Assembly (NCBI GenBank): GCA_910583775.1
Contig: CAJTYD010000012.1
Location: 1 to 45,611 of the forward strand
DNA from: an uncultured Muribaculaceae bacterium
Lineage (GTDB): Bacteria > Bacteroidota > Bacteroidia > Bacteroidales > Muribaculaceae
Length of the DNA: 45,611 nucleotides
Direction of reading: 5' to 3'
Position 1 is the stretch's first letter; the number at the start of each line of letters is the position of its first letter. A program made the position numbers and the translations under genes. Below, one piece after another: positions 33,456 through 42,400 of the stretch. A model generated the notes under the pieces. The model was not told the DNA's origin and searched no databases. It saw only the letters and a list, made by a program, of their open reading frames with translations.

Positions 33456-34044
33456 TAAGTAAAAATGAATATAGAATCATTCCGAGAAAGAAAGTGATTC
33501 CAACCCACATCTTTGCAGATCTGGCGTAATCGTGGGCTTCCTTGCGCAACTGGGTACGTTCCTCATCGGAATAGAGGTTCTGACCGTTCTTCGATTCGCT
33601 GCGCGCCGCGCTGTCCCAGGCTTTTCTCGATTTTATCGAGTAGAAGACAGCTATGACGCCTGTCACAGGAAAACAGAGAAGCGTGAGCAGAATCGAGATA
33701 GTCAGCAGGGAGACCGGAGGTTCCGTCTCGTTTACAGGATCCTCCACAGGTCTGAAGCCGCGCATATATGCCTCGCGCGTCACTTCCGGATCCTGCGCGA
33801 CAGGAGCCGTCTGAGGCGAAACGCCTTCGGCTGTTGCTGGAACCGTCGATGCCACAGGATGCATCATGCTGAAAAGCCTCTGGCGCCAGAAGCGGCAGAT
33901 ATCGGCGACATCCTCGGCCTTTTCCCAGTCGTCCATTCCTTTACACCACACGAAAGTATCCGGTGTCACTCCCTCCTCATAGAGAGATTCCAGGGGAAAG
34001 GGGCCGCGCCTCTCGCCTTCGATCATGGCATAATACTGCTTCAC
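33442..34044 (-). CDS. GYF_2-domain membrane protein
   Basis: The 200 residues have an N-terminal GYF_2 (DUF4339) domain, YYAMIEGERRGPFPLESLYEEG with DTFVWCKGMDDWEKAEDV after it (about 4-50). A Pro/Thr-rich linker follows (about 62-105), then two membrane helices (about 110-135 and 175-197) of the CD225/DUF4190-like sort. GYF_2 domains bind proline-rich peptides or serve as membrane-protein adaptors; no function is established here. It starts 2 nt after the previous GYF_2 gene and is a divergent paralogue of it. Confidence 0.8.
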   Translation of the reverse strand: MKQYYAMIEGERRGPFPLESLYEEGVTPDTFVWCKGMDDWEKAEDVADICRFWRQRLFSMMHPVASTVPATAEGVSPQTAPVAQDPEVTREAYMRGFRPVEDPVNETEPPVSLLTISILLTLLCFPVTGVIAVFYSIKSRKAWDSAARSESKNGQNLYSDEERTQLRKEAHDYARSAKMWVGITFFLGMILYSFLLNAYV

Positions 34045-34046
34045 GA

Positions 34047-34658
34047 CTACATGTATGAGGGTAACAACGACTGAAGAAGATTTCTACTTAGGCCCGAGGC
34101 GAGCATGATAAGACCGATGCCGGCGATCACGAGCGAGATGATGGTCATCGTCCTTGCGCTCGAATTGGCGACATCGCCCTTTTCCTCCCAGCCTTCGGCA
34201 TAATAGCGGTTGGCCTTGTTGGCCTGCGTGATGCCTATGATGCCGAATATCATGCCGATGCATGAGAACAGGGCTCCAAGCACGGTTCCGGCGATCGCCC
34301 AGCCCAGCCAGTTGAAATGCTGAATCGAAGGCCCCCCGTAGGAATAATAGCCGTTGTTAGGCGGCGGAGGATACGATCCTTGCTGATAGGGCTGCTGAGG
34401 CTGGCCGTAGCCTGATTGAGGCTGGCCATAGCCGGGCTGCTGCGGCTGGCCGTAACGGTTGTCGGCGGCGTAAGTCGCGAATGCGGAATCATCGATAAAG
34501 AGATCGGCAAGTTCGGGTAACTGCGAGGCAAGGACCCAGTCGGGAAGTCCGGCCCTCCACACGTAAGTGGAGGGCTGGATGCCGTTGTATTTCAGAGCCT
34601 CTTTTGTCATCGGCCCTGTCTGCTGGCCGTTGACGATGATATAGTATTGTGTATTCAT
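34047..34658 (-). CDS. GYF_2-domain membrane protein with Gln/Pro/Tyr/Gly-rich linker
   Basis: This 203-residue protein has a GYF_2 domain at 4-52 (YYIIVNGQQTGPM, TYVWRAGLPDWVLA), then a low-complexity linker (about 65-108) built from GYGQPQQ-like units. Two membrane helices follow (about 117-145 and 170-188); IGMIFGIIGITQANKANRYYAEG between them fits the CD225/DUF4190 type. It starts 34 nt after secA on the same strand and is followed closely by its paralogue and neuDBC. A house-keeping membrane role is possible; the sequence alone does not say. Confidence 0.8.
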   Translation of the reverse strand: MNTQYYIIVNGQQTGPMTKEALKYNGIQPSTYVWRAGLPDWVLASQLPELADLFIDDSAFATYAADNRYGQPQQPGYGQPQSGYGQPQQPYQQGSYPPPPNNGYYSYGGPSIQHFNWLGWAIAGTVLGALFSCIGMIFGIIGITQANKANRYYAEGWEEKGDVANSSARTMTIISLVIAGIGLIMLASGLSRNLLQSLLPSYM

Positions 34659-34692
34659 ATAAAAATCTTAAAAGTAAATCCGGGGAACATGC

Positions 34693-37600
34693 TTAAAGAC
34701 CGCGTCCGTGGCAGTTTTTATACTTCTTGCCCGAGCCGCAGGGACATGGATCGTTTCTGCCCACTTTCGGTCCTGCCTTGACGGGCTGTTGCGCGGGAGC
34801 CGACTGGCGGTTGGCGCTTGCCGCGGCCTGACGCTGCGCGCTCTCGCCGGGATAGGTGTCGCGCGTGGTGCTGTAGTTGGCATACGGATTGGGGACGCCT
34901 GCCGCGCTGTATTCCTGATGGATTCCCTGCTGGCGGCGGTTGTAGCTTTCGCGCTTGCGGGCCTCTGCCTCGCGCGCCTCCGCCTCTGCCTTCTTGGCCT
35001 CCTCATAGTCGGGAACGGCCAGCTTGCCGCGCATCAGCGTCGCCACAGCCTTAGAGTTCATCTCCCAGAGCATCTTCTTCCAGAGTTCAAACGCCTCTAT
35101 CTTATAGATCACGAGAGGATCTTTCTGCTCGTAGCTGGCGTTCTGCACCGACTTGCGGAGCTCGTCCATCTCGCGGAGCTGTTCCTGCCATGCGCTGTCG
35201 ATCGACGACAGAAGCACCGCTTTCTCCCAGGCCTTGGTAAGCGGGCGGCATTCGTTGGCATAGCATTCGGAGATATCGGCGCGGATATTGAAGATACGGC
35301 GTCCGTCGGTGACGGGAACGCCCACGATGCCGGTGGCGCCGCGGTCTTCGACGAATTCCTTGATATAGGGAGCGGCGGCGTGGGCCATCTTCTCCTTGTT
35401 TCGCGCAAACGTCGCCATCGCGCTGTCGGCGAGACGGTCGGCGATCTCTCCGCTGTCGAGCTTGTTGAATTCCTGCTCGCTGAAGGGAACCTGAATTGCA
35501 AGGGCCTTGCTGACTGTGGCGGTAAACTCATCGAAGTTCTCGTAACCGCGACCGGCGAGCTCGGTCGATAGCTCGTATATCATGTTGGCGATGTCGGTGC
35601 CGATACGCTCTCCCTTGAGCGCGTTCTGACGACGTCCGTAAACTCCCTTTCGCTGGGCATTCATGATATCGTCATATTCCACAAGGCGCTTACGGATACC
35701 GAAGTTGTTCTCCTCCACGCGTTTCTGGGCGTTCTCGATAGATTTGGTGACCATGCTGTTCTCGATCATCTCGCCCTCCTTGAAGCCGAGACGGTCGAGC
35801 ATCTTGACGACGCGGTCGTTGGCGAACAGACGCATCACCGTGTCTTCGAACGAAACGAAGAACACCGAGCTTCCGGGGTCTCCCTGACGTCCGGCACGTC
35901 CGCGCAACTGACGGTCGACACGGCGCGACTCATGACGCTCCGTACCGATGATCGCCAGACCTCCCGCCTCCTTGACCTCGGGCGAGAGCTTTATATCCGT
36001 ACCACGGCCGGCCATATTGGTGGCGATGGTAACCGTGCCGCGCTGTCCTGCCTGGGCGACAATCTCGGCCTCCTTCTGGTGCAGCTTGGCGTTAAGCACC
36101 TGGTGAGGAATCTTGCGAAGCTTCAGCATCTTCGACAGCAGCTCCGAGATCTCTACCGAAGTGGTTCCGACAAGCACCGGACGTCCGGCGTTCACCATAT
36201 CCTCGACCTCCTGGATGACGGCGGCATACTTCTCCTTCTTGGTGCGGTATACGCGGTCGTTCATGTCGTTACGGATAACGGGGCGGTTGGTCGGAATCTC
36301 GATCACATCGAGCTTGTAGATATCATAGAACTCTCCGGCCTCAGTCATCGCCGTACCGGTCATACCGGCCAGCTTGCGATACATACGGAAGTAGTTCTGG
36401 AGAGTGATGGTGGCGTAGGTCTGTGTGGCTGCCTCCACCTTTACGCCCTCCTTCGCCTCGATGGCCTGGTGCAGCCCGTCGGAATAACGGCGACCCTCCA
36501 TGATACGGCCTGTCTGCTCGTCGACGATCTTGATCTTGTTGTCGTCGATCACATATTCAACGTCCTTGTCAAAAAGGGTGTAGGCCTTCAGAAGCTGGTT
36601 GACGGTGTGGACACGCTCGGCCTTCACCGAATAGTTCTGCAGAAGCTGGTCTTTCTTCTCCTGCTTCTCCTCGGCGGTGATATTCTCGTTCTCAACTGCA
36701 GAAAGCTGGGAGGCGATGTCGGGAAGGATAAAGAACTCGGGGTCTTCGGTGGTCCCGGTAAGGACCTCGATTCCTTTGTCGGTGAGCTCGATGGAGTGGT
36801 TCTTCTCGTCTATCACGAAATAGAGCGGCTCTACGGCCTTCGGCATCTCGCGGTTGTTGTCCTGCATATATTTGGCCTCGACCTTGAGCATCAGCTGCTT
36901 GATACCGTCCTCGCTGAGGTAGCGTATGAGCGGGCCATGCTTCGGAAGAGCCTTGTAGACACGGAACAGCGCCAGACCGCCCTCCTCGGTATTTCCGGCG
37001 GCGATCTTCTCCTTGGCCTCGAGAAGAAGGCTCTGCGCGAGCTTGCGCTGGGCGTTCACGACCTTCTCGACGTTGGGCTTGAACTCGTTGAACATCTGGT
37101 CGTCACCCTTCGGAACCGGACCGGAGATGATGAGAGGAGTACGGGCGTCGTCGATAAGCACGGAGTCGACCTCGTCGACGATTGCATAATAGTGTTCGTC
37201 TCGCTGAACGAGATCCTCGGTCATCGTGGCCATGTTGTCGCGCAGATAATCGAAACCGAACTCGTTGTTTGTTCCGAACGTGATGTCGCAGCGATAGGCC
37301 TTGCGGCGCTCCGCCGAGTTGGGCTGAGTCTTGTCGATACAGTCTACGGTCAGGCCGTGGAACTGATAGAGAGGGCCCATCCATTCGGAGTCTCGTTTGG
37401 CAAGATAGTCGTTGACGGTCACTACATGCACTCCCTCGCCTGTAAGGGCATTGAGGAAAACAGGGAGCGTTGCGACGAGCGTCTTACCCTCGCCGGTGGC
37501 CATCTCAGCGATATTGTTGGTGACCTTGCCGTTGTTCATCAGGCCGTGGAGCACCATACCTCCGATCAACTGGACGTCATAATGCATCATGTCCCATTTG

Positions 37601-38097
37601 ATCATGTTTCCGCCGGCCATCCACTCATTCTTATAGATGGCCTTGTCACCCTCGATGGTGAGGAAATCTTTCCCGGCGGCGGCCAGCTCGCGGTCGGCGT
37701 CCGTGGCCGTCACCTCGATAGTGGCGTTCTCCTTGAAACGGCGCGCCGTTTCCTTCACCACGGCGAATACTTCGGGAAGGACCGCGTCGAGCTCGCGGGC
37801 GTAGTTGTCGAACATCTCCTCGCGGAGATCGTCGATCTTCTTCCAGAGCGGCTCGCGCTTCTCGTAGTCGAGGGTCTCGATCTCCTCGCGCACCTTCGCC
37901 ATCTCGTCCTTATATTCCTTGGCGCCCCCGCGGATACGGTCGCGAATCGCGTCGATCCGGCCACGAAGTTCATCGTTGGAGATTTCGGTAATCTCCGCGC
38001 TGATGGGGTTGATCTCTTTTTCGAGACGCTGCCAGAGGGGACGGACCGCTCTCTCTGACTGGTCTCCGAATATCTTATGTAAAAGTTTTGATATCAT
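34693..38097 (-). CDS. secA: Protein translocase ATPase SecA
   Basis: SecA drives preproteins through SecYEG with ATP. This 1134-residue form is longer than the E. coli one (about 900), as is usual in Bacteroidetes. Motifs seen are MATGEGKT (Walker A, near 201-208), VVTVNDYLAKRD, TFGTNNEFGFDYLRDN, VDEVDSVLIDDARTPLIISG (Walker B region), TNMAGRGTDIKL and RQLRGRAGRQGDPGSS. The C-terminal zinc site CPCGSGKKYKNCHG binds SecB and lipids. It starts 81 nt after the alkaline-phosphatase-fold gene. The downstream GYF_2 and neu genes on the same strand with short gaps may be co-transcribed. Confidence 0.97.
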   Translation of the reverse strand: MISKLLHKIFGDQSERAVRPLWQRLEKEINPISAEITEISNDELRGRIDAIRDRIRGGAKEYKDEMAKVREEIETLDYEKREPLWKKIDDLREEMFDNYARELDAVLPEVFAVVKETARRFKENATIEVTATDADRELAAAGKDFLTIEGDKAIYKNEWMAGGNMIKWDMMHYDVQLIGGMVLHGLMNNGKVTNNIAEMATGEGKTLVATLPVFLNALTGEGVHVVTVNDYLAKRDSEWMGPLYQFHGLTVDCIDKTQPNSAERRKAYRCDITFGTNNEFGFDYLRDNMATMTEDLVQRDEHYYAIVDEVDSVLIDDARTPLIISGPVPKGDDQMFNEFKPNVEKVVNAQRKLAQSLLLEAKEKIAAGNTEEGGLALFRVYKALPKHGPLIRYLSEDGIKQLMLKVEAKYMQDNNREMPKAVEPLYFVIDEKNHSIELTDKGIEVLTGTTEDPEFFILPDIASQLSAVENENITAEEKQEKKDQLLQNYSVKAERVHTVNQLLKAYTLFDKDVEYVIDDNKIKIVDEQTGRIMEGRRYSDGLHQAIEAKEGVKVEAATQTYATITLQNYFRMYRKLAGMTGTAMTEAGEFYDIYKLDVIEIPTNRPVIRNDMNDRVYRTKKEKYAAVIQEVEDMVNAGRPVLVGTTSVEISELLSKMLKLRKIPHQVLNAKLHQKEAEIVAQAGQRGTVTIATNMAGRGTDIKLSPEVKEAGGLAIIGTERHESRRVDRQLRGRAGRQGDPGSSVFFVSFEDTVMRLFANDRVVKMLDRLGFKEGEMIENSMVTKSIENAQKRVEENNFGIRKRLVEYDDIMNAQRKGVYGRRQNALKGERIGTDIANMIYELSTELAGRGYENFDEFTATVSKALAIQVPFSEQEFNKLDSGEIADRLADSAMATFARNKEKMAHAAAPYIKEFVEDRGATGIVGVPVTDGRRIFNIRADISECYANECRPLTKAWEKAVLLSSIDSAWQEQLREMDELRKSVQNASYEQKDPLVIYKIEAFELWKKMLWEMNSKAVATLMRGKLAVPDYEEAKKAEAEAREAEARKRESYNRRQQGIHQEYSAAGVPNPYANYSTTRDTYPGESAQRQAAASANRQSAPAQQPVKAGPKVGRNDPCPCGSGKKYKNCHGRGL

Positions 38098-38178
38098 TAT
38101 TTATATTGTATTGCTTGTTTTCTTTTTTATTTCAATGGGGGAGCGTCTGATTTCGGTTATTTTGAGACGCCCCGGTTA

Positions 38179-39759
38179 TCACTTGACGAGGAGAGGTTTG
38201 GAGACAGCTCCGTTCGGAGAACGGATCCTCAGCACTCCCGCGAGAGTGGGAGCTAAGGCGGTGGCGTCGACAGACCGCTCTATCTTCTTCGGCGTCACGC
38301 CGGGGCCCATTATGAACGCCGGGCTAAGTATCGGAGTCTCCCTCACGGGATGGGAAACCGACGGGTATTCCACATCGTCGATCACTGTCCATCCCGGATG
38401 GAACAAAACATAGATATCCCCTCCAAGTTTGGGGTCGATCGAAAGGCGGAGCCGTTCAAGCTCCGGAGTGGAGGGAGAGAGAATGTCGTTGAGAGTGTAG
38501 GCATCGGAGATACCGCTCATTTTAGCGATAAACGAACGGGCGTCTGCGACGACGTCGCTTATTTTCAATCCCTTTTCCTCAAGGAGCTTATGATTGAAAT
38601 ATATCTGGTTGTCCTTGATGGCGTCGATATAGTCGGCATTGCCGTGGAGAGCCGAAAGATAGGCGTTTAACAGCGACTCGGCACGCTTTATCGAGAACTC
38701 GCCGGTAGGAATGCGATATTTCTTGTCGTCTACCACGGCGTCGTTATAGTAGCCTGTTGAGCAAACCCAGATCAGGGTGTTTCCTGCACCGACATATTTG
38801 TCGATAGCGTCGAAAAGCCGCTGAAGCTGTTTGTCGAGACGCAGATAGGAGTCGGTGAGCTCGGCTCGGAAGTCCCCGTCGTTCACAAACTTGAAGGGAG
38901 CGACGGTATAACCGATGTTGAGCATGTCGATCGTGTTGCCGGAAGCACCGGGCTTCAGGGTCTTCAGGCATTCTATGGCCACATCCGTGATCTCTGCGTT
39001 AACCATCGGAGATGTGGTGAACTTATTATAGACATCCTTGTCCGACCGCGAGAAAGTGTGCCGGAATGGATACATCTTCTTCTGGTTCGGAAGGCCGGGG
39101 AATTCCTTGATGTTGATCGAAGGTTTCCATTGCATCGTGTCGATCCTTGAGCCGACGGAATAGGAATAATTCCTTGAGCTTACGGGCTGCGGAAGCGATT
39201 TGTAATAGGTGGTGGTTGCCCAGTTCCCGCTGGTGTTGTTAATCCAGCAGGCGCTTGTGCCGGCATGGCCGGCCATGATGATGCTCTGCTGCGGATCGGG
39301 AGAGAAGGAATATATGGCAGCGAAGCCCGCGCCATCCACGGCGATCTCGTCGCTGAGAGTGGAAAGCCGCAGACTTTCGGCTGAAAAGGCGTCGTTGGTG
39401 AAGTTGCCGAGAGTCTTGGAGTCGGCCAGAGCCGGCTGACGTTTGCGGGAGCTGTGGTCATAGACCATCGCTGAAGGCACGCCGGTCTGCGAAGGATACG
39501 ATCCGGTATAGATCATCGCCGTTGCCGAGGGGGCGTCGAGCGACGATACTTTGAAATCGACATCCTGCATATATACTCCATCCTTCATCAGCCGGCGGAA
39601 ACCCCGCTCGCTGAAGTAAGTCTGGAGATATTCTATATAATCGGTGCGAAGCTGGTCAACGACGATTCCGACCACCAGTTTTGGTCTTGACGGATCGGCG
39701 TTTGCCACCGAACTCATTGTCGCGAGTCCTACCAGTACCGATGTTACTATTTTTTTCAT
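38179..39759 (-). CDS. Alkaline-phosphatase-fold exported protein, probably catalytically degenerate
   Basis: The 526 residues start with a signal peptide (1-21, cut after VANA). They have the PafA/nucleotide-pyrophosphatase-type fold: PKLVVGIVVDQLRTDY (26-41) keeps metal-ligand Asp35, and SSLDAPSATAMIYTG (72-86) covers the nucleophile loop. In active members an Asp-x-x-Gly-His and an Asp-His-Gly motif follow. Here those places read NIGYTVAP (281-288) and WVCSTGYYND (331-340), so these ligands look lost. The protein probably binds something or has a structural role. Its ATG lies 104 nt inside the end of the DUF4105 gene, in another frame. Confidence 0.8.
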   Translation of the reverse strand: MKKIVTSVLVGLATMSSVANADPSRPKLVVGIVVDQLRTDYIEYLQTYFSERGFRRLMKDGVYMQDVDFKVSSLDAPSATAMIYTGSYPSQTGVPSAMVYDHSSRKRQPALADSKTLGNFTNDAFSAESLRLSTLSDEIAVDGAGFAAIYSFSPDPQQSIIMAGHAGTSACWINNTSGNWATTTYYKSLPQPVSSRNYSYSVGSRIDTMQWKPSINIKEFPGLPNQKKMYPFRHTFSRSDKDVYNKFTTSPMVNAEITDVAIECLKTLKPGASGNTIDMLNIGYTVAPFKFVNDGDFRAELTDSYLRLDKQLQRLFDAIDKYVGAGNTLIWVCSTGYYNDAVVDDKKYRIPTGEFSIKRAESLLNAYLSALHGNADYIDAIKDNQIYFNHKLLEEKGLKISDVVADARSFIAKMSGISDAYTLNDILSPSTPELERLRLSIDPKLGGDIYVLFHPGWTVIDDVEYPSVSHPVRETPILSPAFIMGPGVTPKKIERSVDATALAPTLAGVLRIRSPNGAVSKPLLVK

Positions 39760-40933
39760 TTTTTACCTTATAATTGTTTTGAGAAGAGATCAAAAGATAG
39801 GTCGCCGCTAAAGCGAGCGTTGTTCCGATCAGAGGGAAGAAAGCCGGATTGGCGCTCTGCTGCTGGAACGGCCAGACAAGAAGCATGCAGCTCAATGCCA
39901 CCACGTCATACCAGGCTATGGCAGCGGTCCCGTATCTGAGCCGGCGGAACCAGATGCATATCGCCGGAAGCAACTGCAACGGATTGAGCCATACGAGCAG
40001 GAGGTTGGGACTCGTGGCCTCATGCTGCGAGATGACAACTAAGAAAAGCACCACACACCCTCCGAGACCGCAAATACCGAACCAAAGAGTATAGAGCCAA
40101 CGGTAAATTCTCTTTTTCCAGCCCTGAAGCAGACATACGCCTATCGCCAAGAGGAATGCCAGACAGCTGAAGAAGAGCGGAGTCAGATACCACGGTGTCG
40201 GAGGAAGAGTAGCTCCGGGACGTCCCTCAAATAGAATCCGGGTGGACCTCACAAGCGGACGGCCGTCGGCGAAATGCGCGCCGGCCACCTTCTCTTTCAT
40301 CACCACAGGAACAAACATCTCCTCTCTCGAGCGCAGATCGTAATCGAGTCCTCCCCCGAGGGCGAGATCGATACCGAACTGATACCACGGGTAGTCCTTA
40401 TGGAAACTCCGCATCTCGTCGCGGAAGCTGCCGTAACAGATCGTGTCTGGATAGATCACCCTGCTGCCGGCGGCCTGGTCGAGACGGTCGAGAATACGGG
40501 TGGCGCAGTTGTCTTTGACGTAATTATAACGATATTTCCTGTTTTCGGGTTTTGACTCCTCGCGCAGCAGGCCGAGCAACCGCCAGGCTTCCTCTTGAGT
40601 AAGATTGAGTTCCTGCTCGGTAACTTCGCGTCCCGCATATACATATTCAGGCATGAACAGCGAGAACGGATAGGAGGAAAGCATATAGTCGGTCTCTCCT
40701 TTCACGAAGCGATAGACGAAATTCGGCTCGTTGAAGTCAAATGTACCGTAATTCCAGACTGAATCCATACGGGCGCTCCTTACCCTTACTGCCTCATGGC
40801 CGCAGAGCTCGTAGATCTCGCTTCCGGGAGCGCAGGTGATGAGGCTCACCGTTAACGAGTCGCGCCCGACCTCCAGACTGTAGGCCTGGAAGCCGAGCAA
40901 CACACTCAATATCATTATAATCACCCTACGCAT
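39656..40933 (-). CDS. DUF4105 integral membrane protein (papain-like Cys/His pair)
   Basis: The 425-residue protein starts with a signal/anchor helix (1-20). Its periplasmic DUF4105 domain carries CGHEAVR (44-50) and NYVKDNCATRILDRL (137-151), with Cys143 and His46 as likely catalytic pair. About five membrane helices follow (about 248-385). I recall recent work naming a DUF4105 protein of Bacteroides as a lipoprotein N-acyltransferase (Lnb). I cannot check this here, so the link is only a hypothesis for this copy. The ATG overlaps the asnS stop (TGATG). The basic C-terminal tail (from about 391) lies entirely in the overlap with the next gene. Confidence 0.8.
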   Translation of the reverse strand: MRRVIIMILSVLLGFQAYSLEVGRDSLTVSLITCAPGSEIYELCGHEAVRVRSARMDSVWNYGTFDFNEPNFVYRFVKGETDYMLSSYPFSLFMPEYVYAGREVTEQELNLTQEEAWRLLGLLREESKPENRKYRYNYVKDNCATRILDRLDQAAGSRVIYPDTICYGSFRDEMRSFHKDYPWYQFGIDLALGGGLDYDLRSREEMFVPVVMKEKVAGAHFADGRPLVRSTRILFEGRPGATLPPTPWYLTPLFFSCLAFLLAIGVCLLQGWKKRIYRWLYTLWFGICGLGGCVVLFLVVISQHEATSPNLLLVWLNPLQLLPAICIWFRRLRYGTAAIAWYDVVALSCMLLVWPFQQQSANPAFFPLIGTTLALAATYLLISSQNNYKVKNEKNSNIGTGRTRDNEFGGKRRSVKTKTGGRNRR

Positions 40934-42330
40934 CAGAACTCGCAGTTCTTCGGATAGCGCGGGAATGGAATTACATCACGGATATTCTGCATTCCGGTTA
41001 CAAAGAGAACGAGACGCTCGAAGCCGAGACCGAAGCCCGAATGGGGAACGGTTCCGAACTTGCGGGTATCCATATACCAGGGAATATCGGCCATACCGAT
41101 CTCCTCCATACGCGATTTCAACACTTCATAGTTCTCCTCACGCTGCGAACCGCCGATGATCTCGCCGATCTGCGGGAAAAGAACATCCATGGCCCTTACG
41201 GTCTTGCCATCTTCGTTGAGTTTCATATAGAACGCCTTGATCTCCTTGGGATAATCCGTGAGGATGACCGGACGCTTGAAGTGCTCCTCGACGAGAAAGC
41301 GCTCATGTTCCGACGCCAGGTCGACGCCCCAGTAGACAGGGAACTCGAATTTCTTGCCGCTCTGCTCGAGAATACGGACACCCTCGGTATAGGGAAGACG
41401 GACAAACTCGCTGTCGACCACAAATTTAAGACGATCGATAAGACCTTTGTCAAAATGATCGTTGAGGAACTGAATATCGTCGGCGCAATGCTCGAGAGCA
41501 TACTTGATGCAGTATTTGATGAATTCCTCGGCGAGGTCCATGTTGTCTTCGATCTCGTAGAACGACATCTCGGGCTCGATCATCCAGAATTCGGAAAGGT
41601 GACGCGGAGTATTTGAGTTCTCGGCGCGGAACGTAGGTCCGAAAGTATAGATACAGCCGAGAGCTGTGGCTCCGAGCTCCCCCTCGAGCTGGCCGGAAAC
41701 CGTGAGGCTTGCCGGACCGCCGAAGAAGTCCTCGCAGTAGTTCACCTTGCCCTCTTCGGTGCGGGGAAGATTCTCGAGAGGCAGCGTGGTCACCTGGAAC
41801 ATGGCGCCGGCGCCCTCGCAGTCAGACTCCGTGATCAGCGGAGTGTGGAAATAATAGAATCCTTTATCGTTAAAGAACTTATGTATTGCGAAAGCAAGCG
41901 CGTGACGGATCCGGAGCACGGCTCCGAATGTGTTGGTACGCGGACGGAGATGAGCGATTCCACGGAGGAATTCCATCGAGCAACCCTTCTTCTGAAGAGG
42001 ATACTCGGCGGGATCGGCAGTGCCGTAGATCTGAAGCTCATCTGCCTGAACCTCTACCGACTGTCCTTTACCCTGCGATTCCACGAGCTTTCCCTGCACG
42101 TGGATGCTCGAGCCGGTGGTTACCGGCTTCAGACTCTCCTCGGAGAATTTCGAAAGGTCGAAAACCAACTGAAGGCAATTTATCGTGGAGCCGTCGTTAA
42201 GAGCCACGAACTGCACGTTCTTGTTGCCGCGACGCGTACGGACCCAACCTTTGACATCCACCTCGCTGCCGGCATATTTCGCGGGATCGGCGAGAATCTC
42301 CTTAACTGTTGTCCTTCTTATATCTTTCAT
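40933..42330 (-). CDS. asnS: Asparagine-tRNA ligase
   Basis: AsnRS charges tRNA-Asn. The 465 residues (normal length) have an N-terminal OB-fold anticodon domain (about 16-110, with VKGWVRTRRGNKNVQFVALNDGS-type pattern) and a class II catalytic core. Motif 2 is FGPTFRAENSNTPRHLSEFWMIE (cited in part), with SQREENYEVL before motif 3, GFGLGFERLV near the C-terminus. Next on the strand is DUF4105, overlapping by 1 nt. A 17-nt palindrome TTATTATG-A-CATAATAA (42336-42352) lies just before the start and may be regulatory. Confidence 0.97.
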   Translation of the reverse strand: MKDIRRTTVKEILADPAKYAGSEVDVKGWVRTRRGNKNVQFVALNDGSTINCLQLVFDLSKFSEESLKPVTTGSSIHVQGKLVESQGKGQSVEVQADELQIYGTADPAEYPLQKKGCSMEFLRGIAHLRPRTNTFGAVLRIRHALAFAIHKFFNDKGFYYFHTPLITESDCEGAGAMFQVTTLPLENLPRTEEGKVNYCEDFFGGPASLTVSGQLEGELGATALGCIYTFGPTFRAENSNTPRHLSEFWMIEPEMSFYEIEDNMDLAEEFIKYCIKYALEHCADDIQFLNDHFDKGLIDRLKFVVDSEFVRLPYTEGVRILEQSGKKFEFPVYWGVDLASEHERFLVEEHFKRPVILTDYPKEIKAFYMKLNEDGKTVRAMDVLFPQIGEIIGGSQREENYEVLKSRMEEIGMADIPWYMDTRKFGTVPHSGFGLGFERLVLFVTGMQNIRDVIPFPRYPKNCEF

Positions 42331-42354
42331 TTTGGTTATTATGACATAATAAGA

Positions 42355-42382
42355 TAGTGACGCGCCCTAAGACGCGTCGCTA
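42355..42382 (-). terminator. Hairpin between the pseudouridine synthase gene and asnS
   Basis: TAGCGACGCG pairs with CGCGTCACTA (one G-U type mismatch) around an 8-nt loop, 19 nt past the pseudouridine synthase stop. There is no long T-run, so it may only attenuate. Confidence 0.55.
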
Positions 42383-42400
42383 TTTAATATTTGTAATTGA

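Noticed and set aside
35932..38058. 708-codon plus-strand frame opposite secA
   Set aside because: It is the antisense shadow of secA, whose motifs are complete; the plus-strand product resembles no family.
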